From positions 1,054,001-1,118,000 of the forward strand of contig CAWHYG010000007.1 in the NCBI GenBank assembly GCA_963833505.1: DNA of 64,000 nucleotides. The letters run 5' to 3'. Below are positions 45,597 to 54,003 of the stretch, piece by piece. The stretch comes from CAWHYG01 sp963833505. Lineage in GTDB: Bacteria > Eisenbacteria > RBG-16-71-46 > CAIMUX01. A model generated the notes under the pieces. That model searched no databases. It saw nothing but the letters and a program-made list of their open reading frames with translations, and had not been told where the DNA came from. Both the position numbers and the translations under genes were made by a program. Numbering within the stretch: position 1 is the first letter of the stretch; each line of letters starts with the position of its first letter.

Positions 45597-46576
45597 GCAC
45601 TGAGAAACCACCCCCCGTCGGGCTGCCTCAAGCCGGGCCCTCCGGCGAAGAGACACCTCTTCCTGCGCTGACCCCCTCGCGGTTCCGGGACCGGGAATTG
45701 TGGGTCGGCATCTTCGTGATCCTGGGAGCCGCGGCGATCTTGATCGCGCTCTTCACCCTGACCGATGCTTCCCTCTTCCGTGGGCGTTACGTCGTCCGGA
45801 CCACGGTGGTGGACGCCGGGGGGGTCCGGCGCGGAGACCCCGTCCAGATGCACGGGGTGAACATCGGTCGGGTGAAATCCTTCGGGATGGCGCAGGAGAG
45901 CGTGGCGGTGGACCTGGAGATCAACGGACAGTTCCGGGTCCCCGCCGATTCCAAGGTGGAGTTGCGTTCGAGCGGGCTCCTGGGAGGGATGGTGGCGAAC
46001 GTCATTCCCGGCACTTCGCCCGGCAGGGCGCACTCCGGAGCGCTGCTTCCGGGATCCGTGGCCAAGGGGATGTTCGACCAGATCGACGAGCTTCAGAAGT
46101 CAGCGGACAACGCGCTCGTACGGGTCCAGGGTCTTCTCGATGACAAGACGATCCAGGACGTCCACCAGGGGAGCGACGACCTGCAGAAGATGACGCGGCA
46201 GCTCGATGAGATGGTGACGGAACAAAGGAGCGAACTGGGCATGCTTTCCGGAAGCCTCCGGCGTACGGCGGAGGCCCTGGAAAGGACCGCCTCCGGGCCG
46301 GAGATCGATCGGTCGGTGAAGCGAATCGACGTGATCACAACGAAGCTGGACAGTGTCGCGTCGTCCCTCGACCGCTCCGCGCACTCGGCGGAAAGCATCA
46401 TGGCGAGAGTCGACCGGGGCGAAGGCTCGCTGGGCAAGCTGACCCGGGACGACGCCCTCTACAACAACGCCTCGGAGGCTGCCGCCACCATGAAGAAGGC
46501 GGCGGACGAGTTTGCCCGCCTGGCCGCCGACGTCCGCGCCGATCCGAAAAAGTACCTGAAGCTCAGCCTGTTCTAG
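45593..46576 (+). CDS. mlaD: MCE/MlaD domain lipid-binding protein
   Basis: 327 residues starting at GTG inside the mlaF stop. An N-terminal membrane anchor (LWVGIFVILGAAAILIALF) is followed by the MCE domain (VDAGGVRRGDPVQMHGVNIGR, then LRSSGLLGGMVANVIPG). The rest (residues of about 160-327) is helical and rich in Ser/Asp/Lys, suited to a needle-like coil. MlaD-type hexamers shuttle lipids between membranes. MlaA, MlaB and MlaC are not present in the operon; the longer helical C-terminus may span the periplasm as in other MCE proteins that lack MlaC. Confidence 0.9.
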   Translation: MSTEKPPPVGLPQAGPSGEETPLPALTPSRFRDRELWVGIFVILGAAAILIALFTLTDASLFRGRYVVRTTVVDAGGVRRGDPVQMHGVNIGRVKSFGMAQESVAVDLEINGQFRVPADSKVELRSSGLLGGMVANVIPGTSPGRAHSGALLPGSVAKGMFDQIDELQKSADNALVRVQGLLDDKTIQDVHQGSDDLQKMTRQLDEMVTEQRSELGMLSGSLRRTAEALERTASGPEIDRSVKRIDVITTKLDSVASSLDRSAHSAESIMARVDRGEGSLGKLTRDDALYNNASEAAATMKKAADEFARLAADVRADPKKYLKLSLF

Positions 46577-46632
46577 GTCTAGGTGGCTTGGCGTGATTCG
46601 CCACCATGGGCTTGGGCGGCGAGGAGGAGTCG

Positions 46633-48099
46633 ATGACCAAGCGTGGCTGGTGGATCGCCGCGATCGTGCTGGCGCTGGCTCTGGCCGGTCTGCTCGCATG
46701 GCGCGGGTGGATTCTGCCGATCCATGTCTCTGCCCCCGAGCCCGCGACCGCGGCCGATCTCCCGGACACCCTCACCCAGGTGCCCTGGTCGGTCGTGATT
46801 GCCCCGATCGCTTTCGATCTCGGTCCGGCCATCGCCCGGTTCGAAACCGACGTTCCACGTCGCTTCGGCTCGCTCGATCGCCGGGTCCGCGCCGACAGCA
46901 GCGCGCGCGCCTCTTTCGCCTTCTCGGCCAGCCGTTCCAAGTTCCAGGTGCAGGTCGAGGGAAACGAGATCATCATCGAGACGGTGGTCGAGTATGAGGG
47001 ACGCGGCTGGTACAAGCCACCGCTCGGCCCGGAGCTGAGCGCCGGCTGCGGAGAGGGCGGCGATCCCAAACCCCGGCTGCGTCTGCGCTTGATCAGCACT
47101 CCGTCCTTCACCCCCGAATGGGGCCTGCGCACGAGCACCCGCGCCGAGGTCGCGCCGTTCAGCGACGAGCCCCGCGACCAATGCCACGTGACCTTCCTCA
47201 AGATCGATGTCACCGGCAGAATCGTGGACGCGGTGCGGTCCGAAGTCATCCGGGTGCTTTCAAAGTTCGACCAGCACGTCGCGCTGCTCGACACCCGAGG
47301 ACACATCAACGACATCTGGAGAACGATCGAGCGACCGGTCCGGCTCACCAACGACATTCGGCTGCTGATCCAGCCCGGCACGGTCCAACTGGCCTCGCTC
47401 GGCGGTGGGGGTGACTCCCTCGTCGCGGTGCTGCGCCTCGAGGCGCGTCCGAAGATCGTCACCGGGGAACGCCCGGAGGACGACACGCTGGCGACGCCGC
47501 TCCCCCGGCTGGGCGCGGTGGCAGACACCGCCGGGGGCACCGGGCTTCATGCCATTCTCGAGGCGGTCTTCTCCTACGAAGCCGCGAGCGGCGTGATGCG
47601 AAAGCCGCTGGCCGGCAAGGTGATCCGGATGGCCGGGCGCCGCGTGCGCATCGAGCGGGCCACGCTGGAGGGGATCGGGGGCGGACGCGTCGCCCTTGGG
47701 GTCACCTTCAGTGGGGCGGTTCAGGGGCGCATCTTCCTCACCGGGACTCCCAAGCTTGATCTGGCGACGCGACAGCTCACCGTTCCCGACCTTGACTATG
47801 ATGTCGGGACAACCGACCTCCTGACCCGCGGCCTCTCCTGGTGGCAGGGCGACGCAGTGCGCAACTTCCTGCGAGCGAAAGCCGTGATCCCGGACTCCGC
47901 CGCTCTCGGCGTGGTGCAGCGTCTGGCTCTGCACGCGATGAACAAGGAGCTGACCGACGGCGTGCGGCTGGAAGTGGCCATTGCCGGCTCGCGTGGATTG
48001 GCGGTGCTGGCGATGCGGGATCACTTGATCATGCGAGCGCTGGCCGATGGGCAGGCCCGGCTCTCCGTCGATCGCGTGCTGGCCAAGATCAAGAGCTGA
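46633..48099 (+). CDS. DUF4403 family protein
   Basis: 488 residues; ATG 46633 follows GCGAGGAGGAGTCG. An N-terminal anchor helix (WIAAIVLALALAGLLAW) is followed by two mixed alpha/beta domains of DUF4403 (VVIAPIAFDLGPAIARFET, INDIWRTIERPVRLTNDIRL, VPDLDYDVGTTDLLTRGLSWW, LRAKAVIPDSAALGVVQRL). DUF4403 proteins are exported and of unknown function. The long amphipathic architecture and the position 56 bases after mlaD suggest a lipid-handling partner of the Mla system; this is inference. Confidence 0.82.
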   Translation: MTKRGWWIAAIVLALALAGLLAWRGWILPIHVSAPEPATAADLPDTLTQVPWSVVIAPIAFDLGPAIARFETDVPRRFGSLDRRVRADSSARASFAFSASRSKFQVQVEGNEIIIETVVEYEGRGWYKPPLGPELSAGCGEGGDPKPRLRLRLISTPSFTPEWGLRTSTRAEVAPFSDEPRDQCHVTFLKIDVTGRIVDAVRSEVIRVLSKFDQHVALLDTRGHINDIWRTIERPVRLTNDIRLLIQPGTVQLASLGGGGDSLVAVLRLEARPKIVTGERPEDDTLATPLPRLGAVADTAGGTGLHAILEAVFSYEAASGVMRKPLAGKVIRMAGRRVRIERATLEGIGGGRVALGVTFSGAVQGRIFLTGTPKLDLATRQLTVPDLDYDVGTTDLLTRGLSWWQGDAVRNFLRAKAVIPDSAALGVVQRLALHAMNKELTDGVRLEVAIAGSRGLAVLAMRDHLIMRALADGQARLSVDRVLAKIKS

Positions 48100-48132
48100 T
48101 CGCCGCCTTCATCAGAGCGGAACCAGAGAAGA

Positions 48133-48822
48133 TCAGGGCCCGACGACCCCGAACAGTCGCCCCACCAGGGCTGTGATCCCCATGGCCAGGCACCCGCCAA
48201 GCATCACCCGGATCGCACCCCGGACCCGCGGAGCGCCCCCGGCCTGGCCGCCTGCCGCGCCCAGAACCCCCAGACCCAGAAGAGCCGATCCGCCGATGTA
48301 CGGGATTCGCGGACCACTCGAGACCAGCCCCAGGGTCAGGATCGGAAGGCAGGCGGCCAATCCGAAGCTGGCCGCCGAGACCAGCGCCGCCTGGACGGGA
48401 CGGGCGCGTGATGTCGCCATCTGGCCCAGTTCGTCCCTGGAGTGCGCGACGAGAGCGTCCGCCGCGCTCAGCTTCCGCGCCACCTGCATGGCCAGATCGC
48501 GATCGAGGCCGCGCTTTTCATAGATTCCGGCGAGTTCCTGCAGCTCCGATTCCGGACTGGCGGCCAGTTCCGCCTTCTCGCCTCGCACGTCCGCTTCTTC
48601 CGTGTCCCGCTGGGAACTGACCGACACGTACTCGCCCGCGGCCATGGACATGGCCCCCGCCACGAGCCCGGCGACACCGGCAATGAGTACGGTGCGCTGA
48701 GAGGCCGACGCAGCCGCCACCCCGATCATGAGGCTGGCGGTGGACACGATGCCGTCATCCGCGCCCAGAACCGCCGCCCGCAGCCAGCCGGATCGCCCGC
48801 CTCGATGTGTCTCCCCATGCAT
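48133..48822 (-). CDS. VIT1/CCC1 family membrane transporter
   Basis: About 229 residues. Family motifs: LGADDGIVSTASLMIGVAAA, AGAMSMAAGEYVSVSSQRD, and Ala/Gly-rich C-terminal helices (ALVSAASFGLAACLPILT, GGCLAMGITALVGRLFG). Plant and yeast members carry Fe2+ or Mn2+; bacterial members are assumed similar. A cytosolic helical segment with Glu residues lies between helices 2 and 3, as in VIT1. ATG 48822 fits the GGAGG ribosome site better than ATG 48831. It converges with the DUF4403 gene. Confidence 0.88.
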   Translation of the reverse strand: MHGETHRGGRSGWLRAAVLGADDGIVSTASLMIGVAAASASQRTVLIAGVAGLVAGAMSMAAGEYVSVSSQRDTEEADVRGEKAELAASPESELQELAGIYEKRGLDRDLAMQVARKLSAADALVAHSRDELGQMATSRARPVQAALVSAASFGLAACLPILTLGLVSSGPRIPYIGGSALLGLGVLGAAGGQAGGAPRVRGAIRVMLGGCLAMGITALVGRLFGVVGP

Positions 48823-48922
48823 CCCGGCCATCCTCCGTCGGTCCTGACCGCCATGGATGAGACATGGCGGCCAGACGGTTGATCTTCCCGCATCCCGTCG
48901 CTGCCGCGGATCCTGGAATCAG

Positions 48923-49017
48923 CTACTCGTTCGCGACGATCACCTTCAGGGCGCGTTCCTTCATGGCATCTCCTCCAGAGCGCGTTTTCCGGAACCGTGG
49001 TAGACGAGCGCTTTCAT
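48923..49017 (-). pseudogene. Collapsed zinc-type alcohol dehydrogenase: first 18 and last 13 residues only
   Basis: After a good ribosome site (GAAAGGACCTTA) the minus strand encodes MKALVYHGSGKRALEEMP, the exact opening of zinc-dependent alcohol dehydrogenases, then a stop. The stop overlaps a second ATG (ATGA) that opens MKERALKVIVANE, which matches the C-terminus of the same family (AKERALKVV-type ending). About 310 central residues are missing. The simplest reading is a single internal deletion of an adh gene. Whether the two peptides are made is unknown. Confidence 0.6.
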
Positions 49018-49046
49018 TAAGGTCCTTTCGTTGACGATCGAGCTGT

Positions 49047-51122
49047 TCAAGAGATTTCCCAGGCGGCGGAGAGGGCCGATCTCCCGTCGATCAACCCGTG
49101 CGCAGCGTCGATGCGGACCTGGCCGATCTGGCCCAGGCCGCGAAGTCGAAGTCCGGTTCCGCCATCCACCAGCCATGAGCTCCGCGCGGTCGTCCCCGTG
49201 TCCCACGGCCTGGCGCCGTCAACAAAGAACGCCCAACCGGCGCGCAGCGGCCCGAGCTTCCACGTCCATTCCTGCCTTTCAATCGTTCCGTGAACGAGCG
49301 TTCGTCCGAACATCGGTCCTTCAATGATGCCCCGGTTGAGCAACGGGTGAGCCCGGAGGAGCGGGGCGCGTCCCTGCCCGGTTCCCGCCCCGGACCAGAG
49401 CGCAAGCGGAGCCTGGTTGGTCGCGCTGGAGATTTCCACCAGGCCCTGCCAGGAGTCGAATCCTTCCGGACCGTTGGAGTGCCATCGGAGTGAAAGGTCA
49501 CCTGCCCCGAAGGGAGCGCGGTTCGCAAGGCTCACCCAGTTCGCCATCGACGCACCCAGCGCCAGGCGGTCGTGAGCCCATCGGGTTTCCGCCGTTCCCT
49601 CCAACGAGAGATGGGAGCCCCGGTCGGCCCAATGGTCCAGGGCGCCGCCGATCTCCACGCGGACGTCGGGGCCGATCCAGTCGGAGAGGGAGAGCGCGGA
49701 GCGCCGGCGCTCCTCTCGGCTCATACCTGGGCTGGTCGTACCGGACAAACCGGAAGGATCCCGAACCGCATAGGACTGCCGCTCCCAGAAGCCGTACCCG
49801 CGCCAGATTCCGGGCCGGCCTCCGGCCGCCGGGATTGCCAGATCCAGCGAAACGCGCGGTCGGTTCGCCCACCACCTCCACCCGGCGGTCCAGAGTTCCC
49901 CGTTCCCCGTGGGGCTCGCCGCGTTCAAGGTGATCTCGCGCCCGACAAGGGCCTTGATCCCCAAGCTCGCGGCAGCCAACGGACCATCGAGCACGGGTGG
50001 ACGCTCCACGAGAGCTACGTTGACCTGTGCGTTGCCTCCCGCCAGGGGTATCAAACTCAACCGGGATGCCAGCTGGGCGGGCACCTCGGCCAGGCGCCGG
50101 CGTGCCTGGCGAAAGGCCCGTGGCGTGAGAAGCCGCCCCGGAGGCAGACCGAGCTGGCCGGCCACGGCGGAAAATCGGATGCGCGTCAGGCCATCGATGT
50201 GCGTGAGGTCGGCGCGCGGTTCGGACAAGCGGTTCCAGGCGCGGAGCGCGCCTTCCACATCCCCGGCCAGGAAACGGCTGCCGGCAAGAAGCCGCCAGGC
50301 GTCGGCATCGCCCGGATCGAGCACCAGGGACCGCTCCGCCAGCCGGATCGCGCCCGGCCAGTCCCCGGCGCGGAACCGCAATCCCGCGCGTTCGCGGAGA
50401 GGAGAAGCCGACGCGGGCCAGAGCGTCTGGGCCGCCTTGAACGTCAGCTCGGCTCCCGCGGAGTCTCCTTGCTGCGCCAGAAGGACTCCCGAGTCCACCA
50501 GGGCCTCGCATCCATCCGTGTCCTCGAGAGACAAGGAAGTGACCGGAGCGGACTCCGGCGCGCCCGGATCCGTGGTCGCGTGCGGAGGAAGGACCAGGAG
50601 CGCCCAATGTCCACTTCCGGACCAGACGGTGTTGAACTCCGCCTCTCGAATGGTCCGGAACGGCCCCACGTTCGGGTCATGGAGGATCACCCATCCATTG
50701 GCCCAGGCCACCAAGACCACATAATGAAACGAGCCCGAGCTCGTCCGGATCAGCGCGATGACCGGGCGGCCGTGGGCCAGGTGGTCTTCCAGTTCCGATG
50801 GAGTTCCCGTCAGCGGAAAAGCGATCCAGCCACGAGCCTCGACCTCCTTGACCATGGCTCCCGTTGGTATGCCGGCCCTTCTGGGCTCCACCAGGGGAGC
50901 GAAGTCCTCGGCCAGAACGCCCGGCTTCCCCCAGTAGCGAAGGACCATGGCCAGGGCGGCCCCTCCGCAAAGAACTCCACTTTGGGGGACGTAAGGGACG
51001 TCGAGCAGCCGTACTCTCTGCGGGACGTTCCTCGCATCCGAGAGTGCTCCGGCACTCACGGGCGCGAACCAGGTCAGAGAGGCTGCCAGCAGGCAGACGC
51101 GAACAGCACGCCACGATCTCAC
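49047..51122 (-). CDS. PA2778-like C39 cysteine peptidase fused to TPR, POTRA-like and outer-membrane barrel regions
   Basis: 691 residues. Signal peptide (VCLLAASLTWFAPVSAGA). The C39-like peptidase (residues of about 35-180) has the nucleophile Cys in GVLCGGAALAMVLRYWG, His in GSFHYVVLVAW and the third residue in LHDPNVG. Two or three TPR helix pairs follow (LRERAGLRFRAGDWPGAIRLA). A segment with RQARRRLAEVPAQLASRLSL and VNVALVERPPV resembles a POTRA domain. The last 300 residues alternate as beta strands and end like an Omp85 barrel (LRGLGQIGQVRIDAAHGL). Usual PA2778 proteins stop after the TPRs. The downstream position of the PA2779 partner is reversed: PA2779 is upstream here. GTG start is uncertain. 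Confidence 0.75.
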   Translation of the reverse strand: MRSWRAVRVCLLAASLTWFAPVSAGALSDARNVPQRVRLLDVPYVPQSGVLCGGAALAMVLRYWGKPGVLAEDFAPLVEPRRAGIPTGAMVKEVEARGWIAFPLTGTPSELEDHLAHGRPVIALIRTSSGSFHYVVLVAWANGWVILHDPNVGPFRTIREAEFNTVWSGSGHWALLVLPPHATTDPGAPESAPVTSLSLEDTDGCEALVDSGVLLAQQGDSAGAELTFKAAQTLWPASASPLRERAGLRFRAGDWPGAIRLAERSLVLDPGDADAWRLLAGSRFLAGDVEGALRAWNRLSEPRADLTHIDGLTRIRFSAVAGQLGLPPGRLLTPRAFRQARRRLAEVPAQLASRLSLIPLAGGNAQVNVALVERPPVLDGPLAAASLGIKALVGREITLNAASPTGNGELWTAGWRWWANRPRVSLDLAIPAAGGRPGIWRGYGFWERQSYAVRDPSGLSGTTSPGMSREERRRSALSLSDWIGPDVRVEIGGALDHWADRGSHLSLEGTAETRWAHDRLALGASMANWVSLANRAPFGAGDLSLRWHSNGPEGFDSWQGLVEISSATNQAPLALWSGAGTGQGRAPLLRAHPLLNRGIIEGPMFGRTLVHGTIERQEWTWKLGPLRAGWAFFVDGARPWDTGTTARSSWLVDGGTGLRLRGLGQIGQVRIDAAHGLIDGRSALSAAWEIS

Positions 51123-51134
51123 GGAGGAGGTCGC

Positions 51135-51536
51135 TCAGCGCACCAGGATGATGATGATCAACAGAACGATAATGATCCCGGTTGTCGAGATGACGATCGT
51201 GTCATATCCACCGGCCAGGCCCGCGTTGACCTCTCTGGCCTGGGCGGACAGGCTTTCGAGCGCCGGCCCGGAAAGGACTGCGGCGGCTGCGCTGGCTCGC
51301 TTCAGATCCAGGCCCGCGGAACCGGCGATGCGCCGGACGTCCGCCCGCTGCAACATCACCTGGATGGCCTGCCGGTCGGCGTCGGCCTGGCCCACCTGCT
51401 GATCGATTCGGCTCTGGATATCACCAGCGCTGACAACGTGACGTGCCGACTCACCGGCCAGGCTGGCTCCCGCCGCGACGACAGCGATCGCGATCGCGGC
51501 AACGGCGGCCAGGACGCATCTCTTATACGCATTCAT
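51135..51536 (-). CDS. PA2779 family protein
   Basis: 133 residues. ATG 51536 follows AACAGGAGTATGTC. A signal peptide (LAAVAAIAIAVVAAGASLAG) is followed by a helical region (DADRQAIQVMLQRADVRRIAG, GLDLKRASAAAAVLSGPALE) and a C-terminal hydrophobic helix (IIIVLLIIIILVR). This is the PA2779 layout. PA2779 is nearly always encoded with a PA2778 C39-like peptidase, and here it precedes one by 12 bases. The function of the pair is unknown. Confidence 0.8.
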   Translation of the reverse strand: MNAYKRCVLAAVAAIAIAVVAAGASLAGESARHVVSAGDIQSRIDQQVGQADADRQAIQVMLQRADVRRIAGSAGLDLKRASAAAAVLSGPALESLSAQAREVNAGLAGGYDTIVISTTGIIIVLLIIIILVR

Positions 51537-51655
51537 GACATACTCCTGTTCGTTTGATCTGCCGCGATCTCGCCCCAGGCGGGGCTCTGGCGGCTCTTGT
51601 CCACTGGGCGGCCCGCTTTGGGCTGACCCTCCTCATCTCCACTCTGAATCAGTCA

Positions 51656-51671
51656 TGCAGCCATCGTGCCG
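51656..51671 (-). promoter_or_regulatory. Possible sigma-54 promoter upstream of the PA2779-PA2778 pair
   Basis: On the minus strand CGGCACGATGGCTGCA matches TGGCACG-N4-TTGCA with two mismatches and correct spacing, 120 bases before ATG 51536. Confidence 0.4.
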
Positions 51672-51846
51672 GACCGGAATGATCCTGCAACCGCAAGACC
51701 GGACGTCCGTTGACGACACGAGGTCTTTGAACTCCTGCCATCATATTGAGGCCGGGTCGACCATTATGAGCGGATGACTCACGTACTTCATGGAAAACGG
51801 GGAACGGTGAGGCCGTAACTCGGAGACCACGGGTCGCCTGCTGCCC

Positions 51847-52665
51847 GTGAAATCGGAGCCCAGCCGGGAGGATCTTCCACCCTCTCAGCTTCATCTCCCT
51901 CATTTTGAGGCGCCTCCGGCTTTCGGGTGGCCAGTTTTGCTGGCGGATTTGACCGGTGGAACGGTTCCGTCGGGCGATGGCCCGGTGGAGAACCGGTCAT
52001 GGAGAGTTGCGCGTCTGGGACCCGGGCCAGGATCTGAGATGGCCGTTTCCACGAAGTTCTGGACAGCCCCTCTGGTTCCGCCGAACCATGACACCTTGGT
52101 CAACCGGGACGCTCCTGTCCCGCCGAACCATGACGCCTCGGTCAACCGGGGTGCTCCTGTTCCGCCGAACCGGGGCGCCTTGGTCGACCGGGACGCTCCT
52201 GTTCCGCCGAGCCACGACGCCTCGGTCAACCGGGGCGCTCCTGTTCCGCCGAACCATGACGCCTCGGTCAACCGGAGCGCTCCTGTTCCGCCGAACTACG
52301 ACGCCTCGATCAACCGGGACGCTCCTGTCCCGCCGAACCATGACGCCTTGGTCGACCGGGACGCTCCTGTTCCGCCGAACTACGACGCCTCGGTCAACCG
52401 GGACGCTCCTGTCCCGCCGAACCAGGACGCCTCGGTCAACCGGGGCGCTCCTGTTCCGCCGAACCAGGACGCCTTGGTCGACCGGGACGCTCCTGTCCCG
52501 CCGAACCAGGACGCCTCCGCCGAGGTGCGAGGTTTCGGAGCGGCGACAGCCCTCTGCTTCCACCGGGGCGGACTCGACTCATCCGGAAACAACGCGGTTC
52601 ACCCAATGAAAGCAGCCACACGAAACCAGGAAGCGTCCTTTTTGATGGATCCGGCCTCATATTGA
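51847..52665 (+). CDS. Possible repeat protein over the 42-bp minisatellite (coding status doubtful)
   Basis: The longest plus-strand frame gives 272 residues, with ten 14-residue units of the form NHDASVNRGAPVPP. Neither end has a domain, signal peptide or good ribosome site. Because the 42-bp unit has no stop in most frames, several other frames on both strands are also open, including one of 188 codons on the minus strand (51997-52563, units VRRNRSAPVDRG). Open frames here therefore do not prove coding. Confidence 0.25.
   Translation: MKSEPSREDLPPSQLHLPHFEAPPAFGWPVLLADLTGGTVPSGDGPVENRSWRVARLGPGPGSEMAVSTKFWTAPLVPPNHDTLVNRDAPVPPNHDASVNRGAPVPPNRGALVDRDAPVPPSHDASVNRGAPVPPNHDASVNRSAPVPPNYDASINRDAPVPPNHDALVDRDAPVPPNYDASVNRDAPVPPNQDASVNRGAPVPPNQDALVDRDAPVPPNQDASAEVRGFGAATALCFHRGGLDSSGNNAVHPMKAATRNQEASFLMDPASY
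52078..52518. repeat. 42-bp minisatellite, ten full units plus a partial one
   Basis: Units of 42 bp start at 52078 and repeat without a length change to 52497, followed by half a unit. Each begins CCGCCGAACCA (variants CCGAGCCAC, CCGAACTAC, CCGAACCGG) and ends GACGCTCCTGT or GGCGCTCCTGT. Variation is confined to a few positions and is shared between units in a pattern suggesting duplication of blocks. No spacer of differing sequence separates the units, so it is not a CRISPR array. Confidence 0.93.
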
Positions 52666-52791
52666 TCGGGTTTCCGGGACCCCGCTCCGGCGAGCGCCAT
52701 GGATGGCAAGCGGTTAGGCGAGGCATGAAAGGTGCAGGTCGACTGCGTGACATCTTGACCGACGGGTTCCGCATCAAATCGGAGAACACCA

Positions 52792-53067
52792 ATGGATTCG
52801 ACGATAGAGAAGAGGGAAGACCAGCTCAAGCTCTGGGAAGCGCAAATTCATCGTCTGGCAGTCAAGACCCAGATGGCCGGTGTCCAGGCGGGATTTGACT
52901 CCCTCGCGTACATCGACGAGCTGAAGGTCCTGCAGGCAATTGCGCAGGCGAAGTTCGCCGAGTTCCGGGTGGGACGAGAAACCGACCGCAAGCGCCTCAA
53001 GGCCGAGATGAAGAGCGCCTGGAAGGACCTCGAGGCCGCTCTCCAGTCTCCTCCAGGCAGGCGGTAG
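52792..53067 (+). CDS. Short coiled-coil protein
   Basis: 91 residues, ATG after TCGGAGAACACC. Almost wholly alpha-helical: KREDQLKLWEAQIHRLAVKT, IDELKVLQAIAQAKFAEFR, LKAEMKSAWKDLEAALQS. Small soluble coiled-coil proteins of this kind occur next to stress and envelope genes in many proteobacteria. No function is established. It begins a run of four short genes ending at 54424. Confidence 0.7.
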   Translation: MDSTIEKREDQLKLWEAQIHRLAVKTQMAGVQAGFDSLAYIDELKVLQAIAQAKFAEFRVGRETDRKRLKAEMKSAWKDLEAALQSPPGRR

Positions 53068-53181
53068 GAACATGAGAGCGAGGCGGATCGCTGATTCCCC
53101 GGATACAGAGTCTGTTCCAGCCGGAACCCCGACCGGGGGGCGACCTCCTTCGATCGGCCCCGGGAAGAGAGGATGCCATAC

Positions 53182-53844
53182 ATGAACCGACTTCTTGCCA
53201 CTGTGAGCATCTTCGTCTTGATCGCCGCGGCGGTCACGGCGGGCTGTTCGAAGAATCACGAGAACGCTCAAACCGCAGAGGCCGGGCGGGCTCCGGCGGA
53301 ACAGCAGCCGAGCTACGAGACCATGGCCATCCCAGGCGGGACCGCGATCGTCGCCTCCCTGGACGCGGGCCTCTCCACGGAAACGAGCCATGTCGGCGAT
53401 CCGTTCACCGCCACCACCACCGATCCCATCATGGTGGACGGCCGGACCGCCGTTCCGGCGGGCGCCCGGATCCACGGAGACCTGCGCGACGTCGAGGCAG
53501 CCGGCCGTATCAAGGGACGGGCCCGGGTTACGCTCGCGTATGACTCAATCGTAGATGCCGCGGGCAACACCCAGACACTGAACGCGCGTCCGCTCACCTT
53601 GCAGGCGGCCTCCGGCACACGGGGCGACGTGGAGAAGATCGCGGGAGGGGGCCTCCTCGGCGCGATCGTCGGCGGGATTGCCGGCGGCGGCAAGGGAGCC
53701 GCCATCGGGGCCGGCGCGGGAGCGGGTGCCGGAACCGTTCTCACGCTGGCGCACAAGGGCGACGACGTGGTGTTGGCGGCGGGTCAAAGGCTGGATATCC
53801 ACACGACGTCATCCACCAGCATCCAGGCCCTGGTCCAGAAGTGA
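53182..53844 (+). CDS. Lipoprotein with TrbI-like beta domain and glycine zipper
   Basis: 220 residues. ATG 53182 is nine bases after AGAGAGG; another ATG lies nine bases earlier. Lipobox AAAVTAGC. Mature residues contain GGTAIVASLDAGLSTETSHV, GDPFTATTTDPIM, DGRTAVPAGARIHGDL and GRARVTLAYDSIV, the pattern of TrbI/TraB-like exported domains that resemble conjugation or tail proteins. A glycine zipper follows (GGGLLGAIVGGIAGGGKG and GAAIGAGAGAGAG), which could insert into or span a membrane. Likely an envelope lipoprotein of a stress cluster. Confidence 0.75.
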   Translation: MNRLLATVSIFVLIAAAVTAGCSKNHENAQTAEAGRAPAEQQPSYETMAIPGGTAIVASLDAGLSTETSHVGDPFTATTTDPIMVDGRTAVPAGARIHGDLRDVEAAGRIKGRARVTLAYDSIVDAAGNTQTLNARPLTLQAASGTRGDVEKIAGGGLLGAIVGGIAGGGKGAAIGAGAGAGAGTVLTLAHKGDDVVLAAGQRLDIHTTSSTSIQALVQK

Positions 53845-54003
53845 GGCACCGATGCCCGATCCAGAATGGCCGCGCCCCCGCACTTGCCCTCGGCCCCGCT
53901 GTTGCTCCGGCCGATCCGGATGGTGAATTCGACTTCCACGGCTGGGGCCCGCGGCTCGGAATTTTCCGCCCGTTAGCTCGTTTAGGAAACAAGGAGATGT
54001 CAC

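Noticed and set aside
49572..51557. A 661-codon open frame on the plus strand
   Set aside because: Antisense to the PA2778-like gene; no domain or start signal.
52078..52518. CRISPR array
   Set aside because: Units are contiguous 42-bp near-copies without unique spacers, and there are no cas genes in the window.
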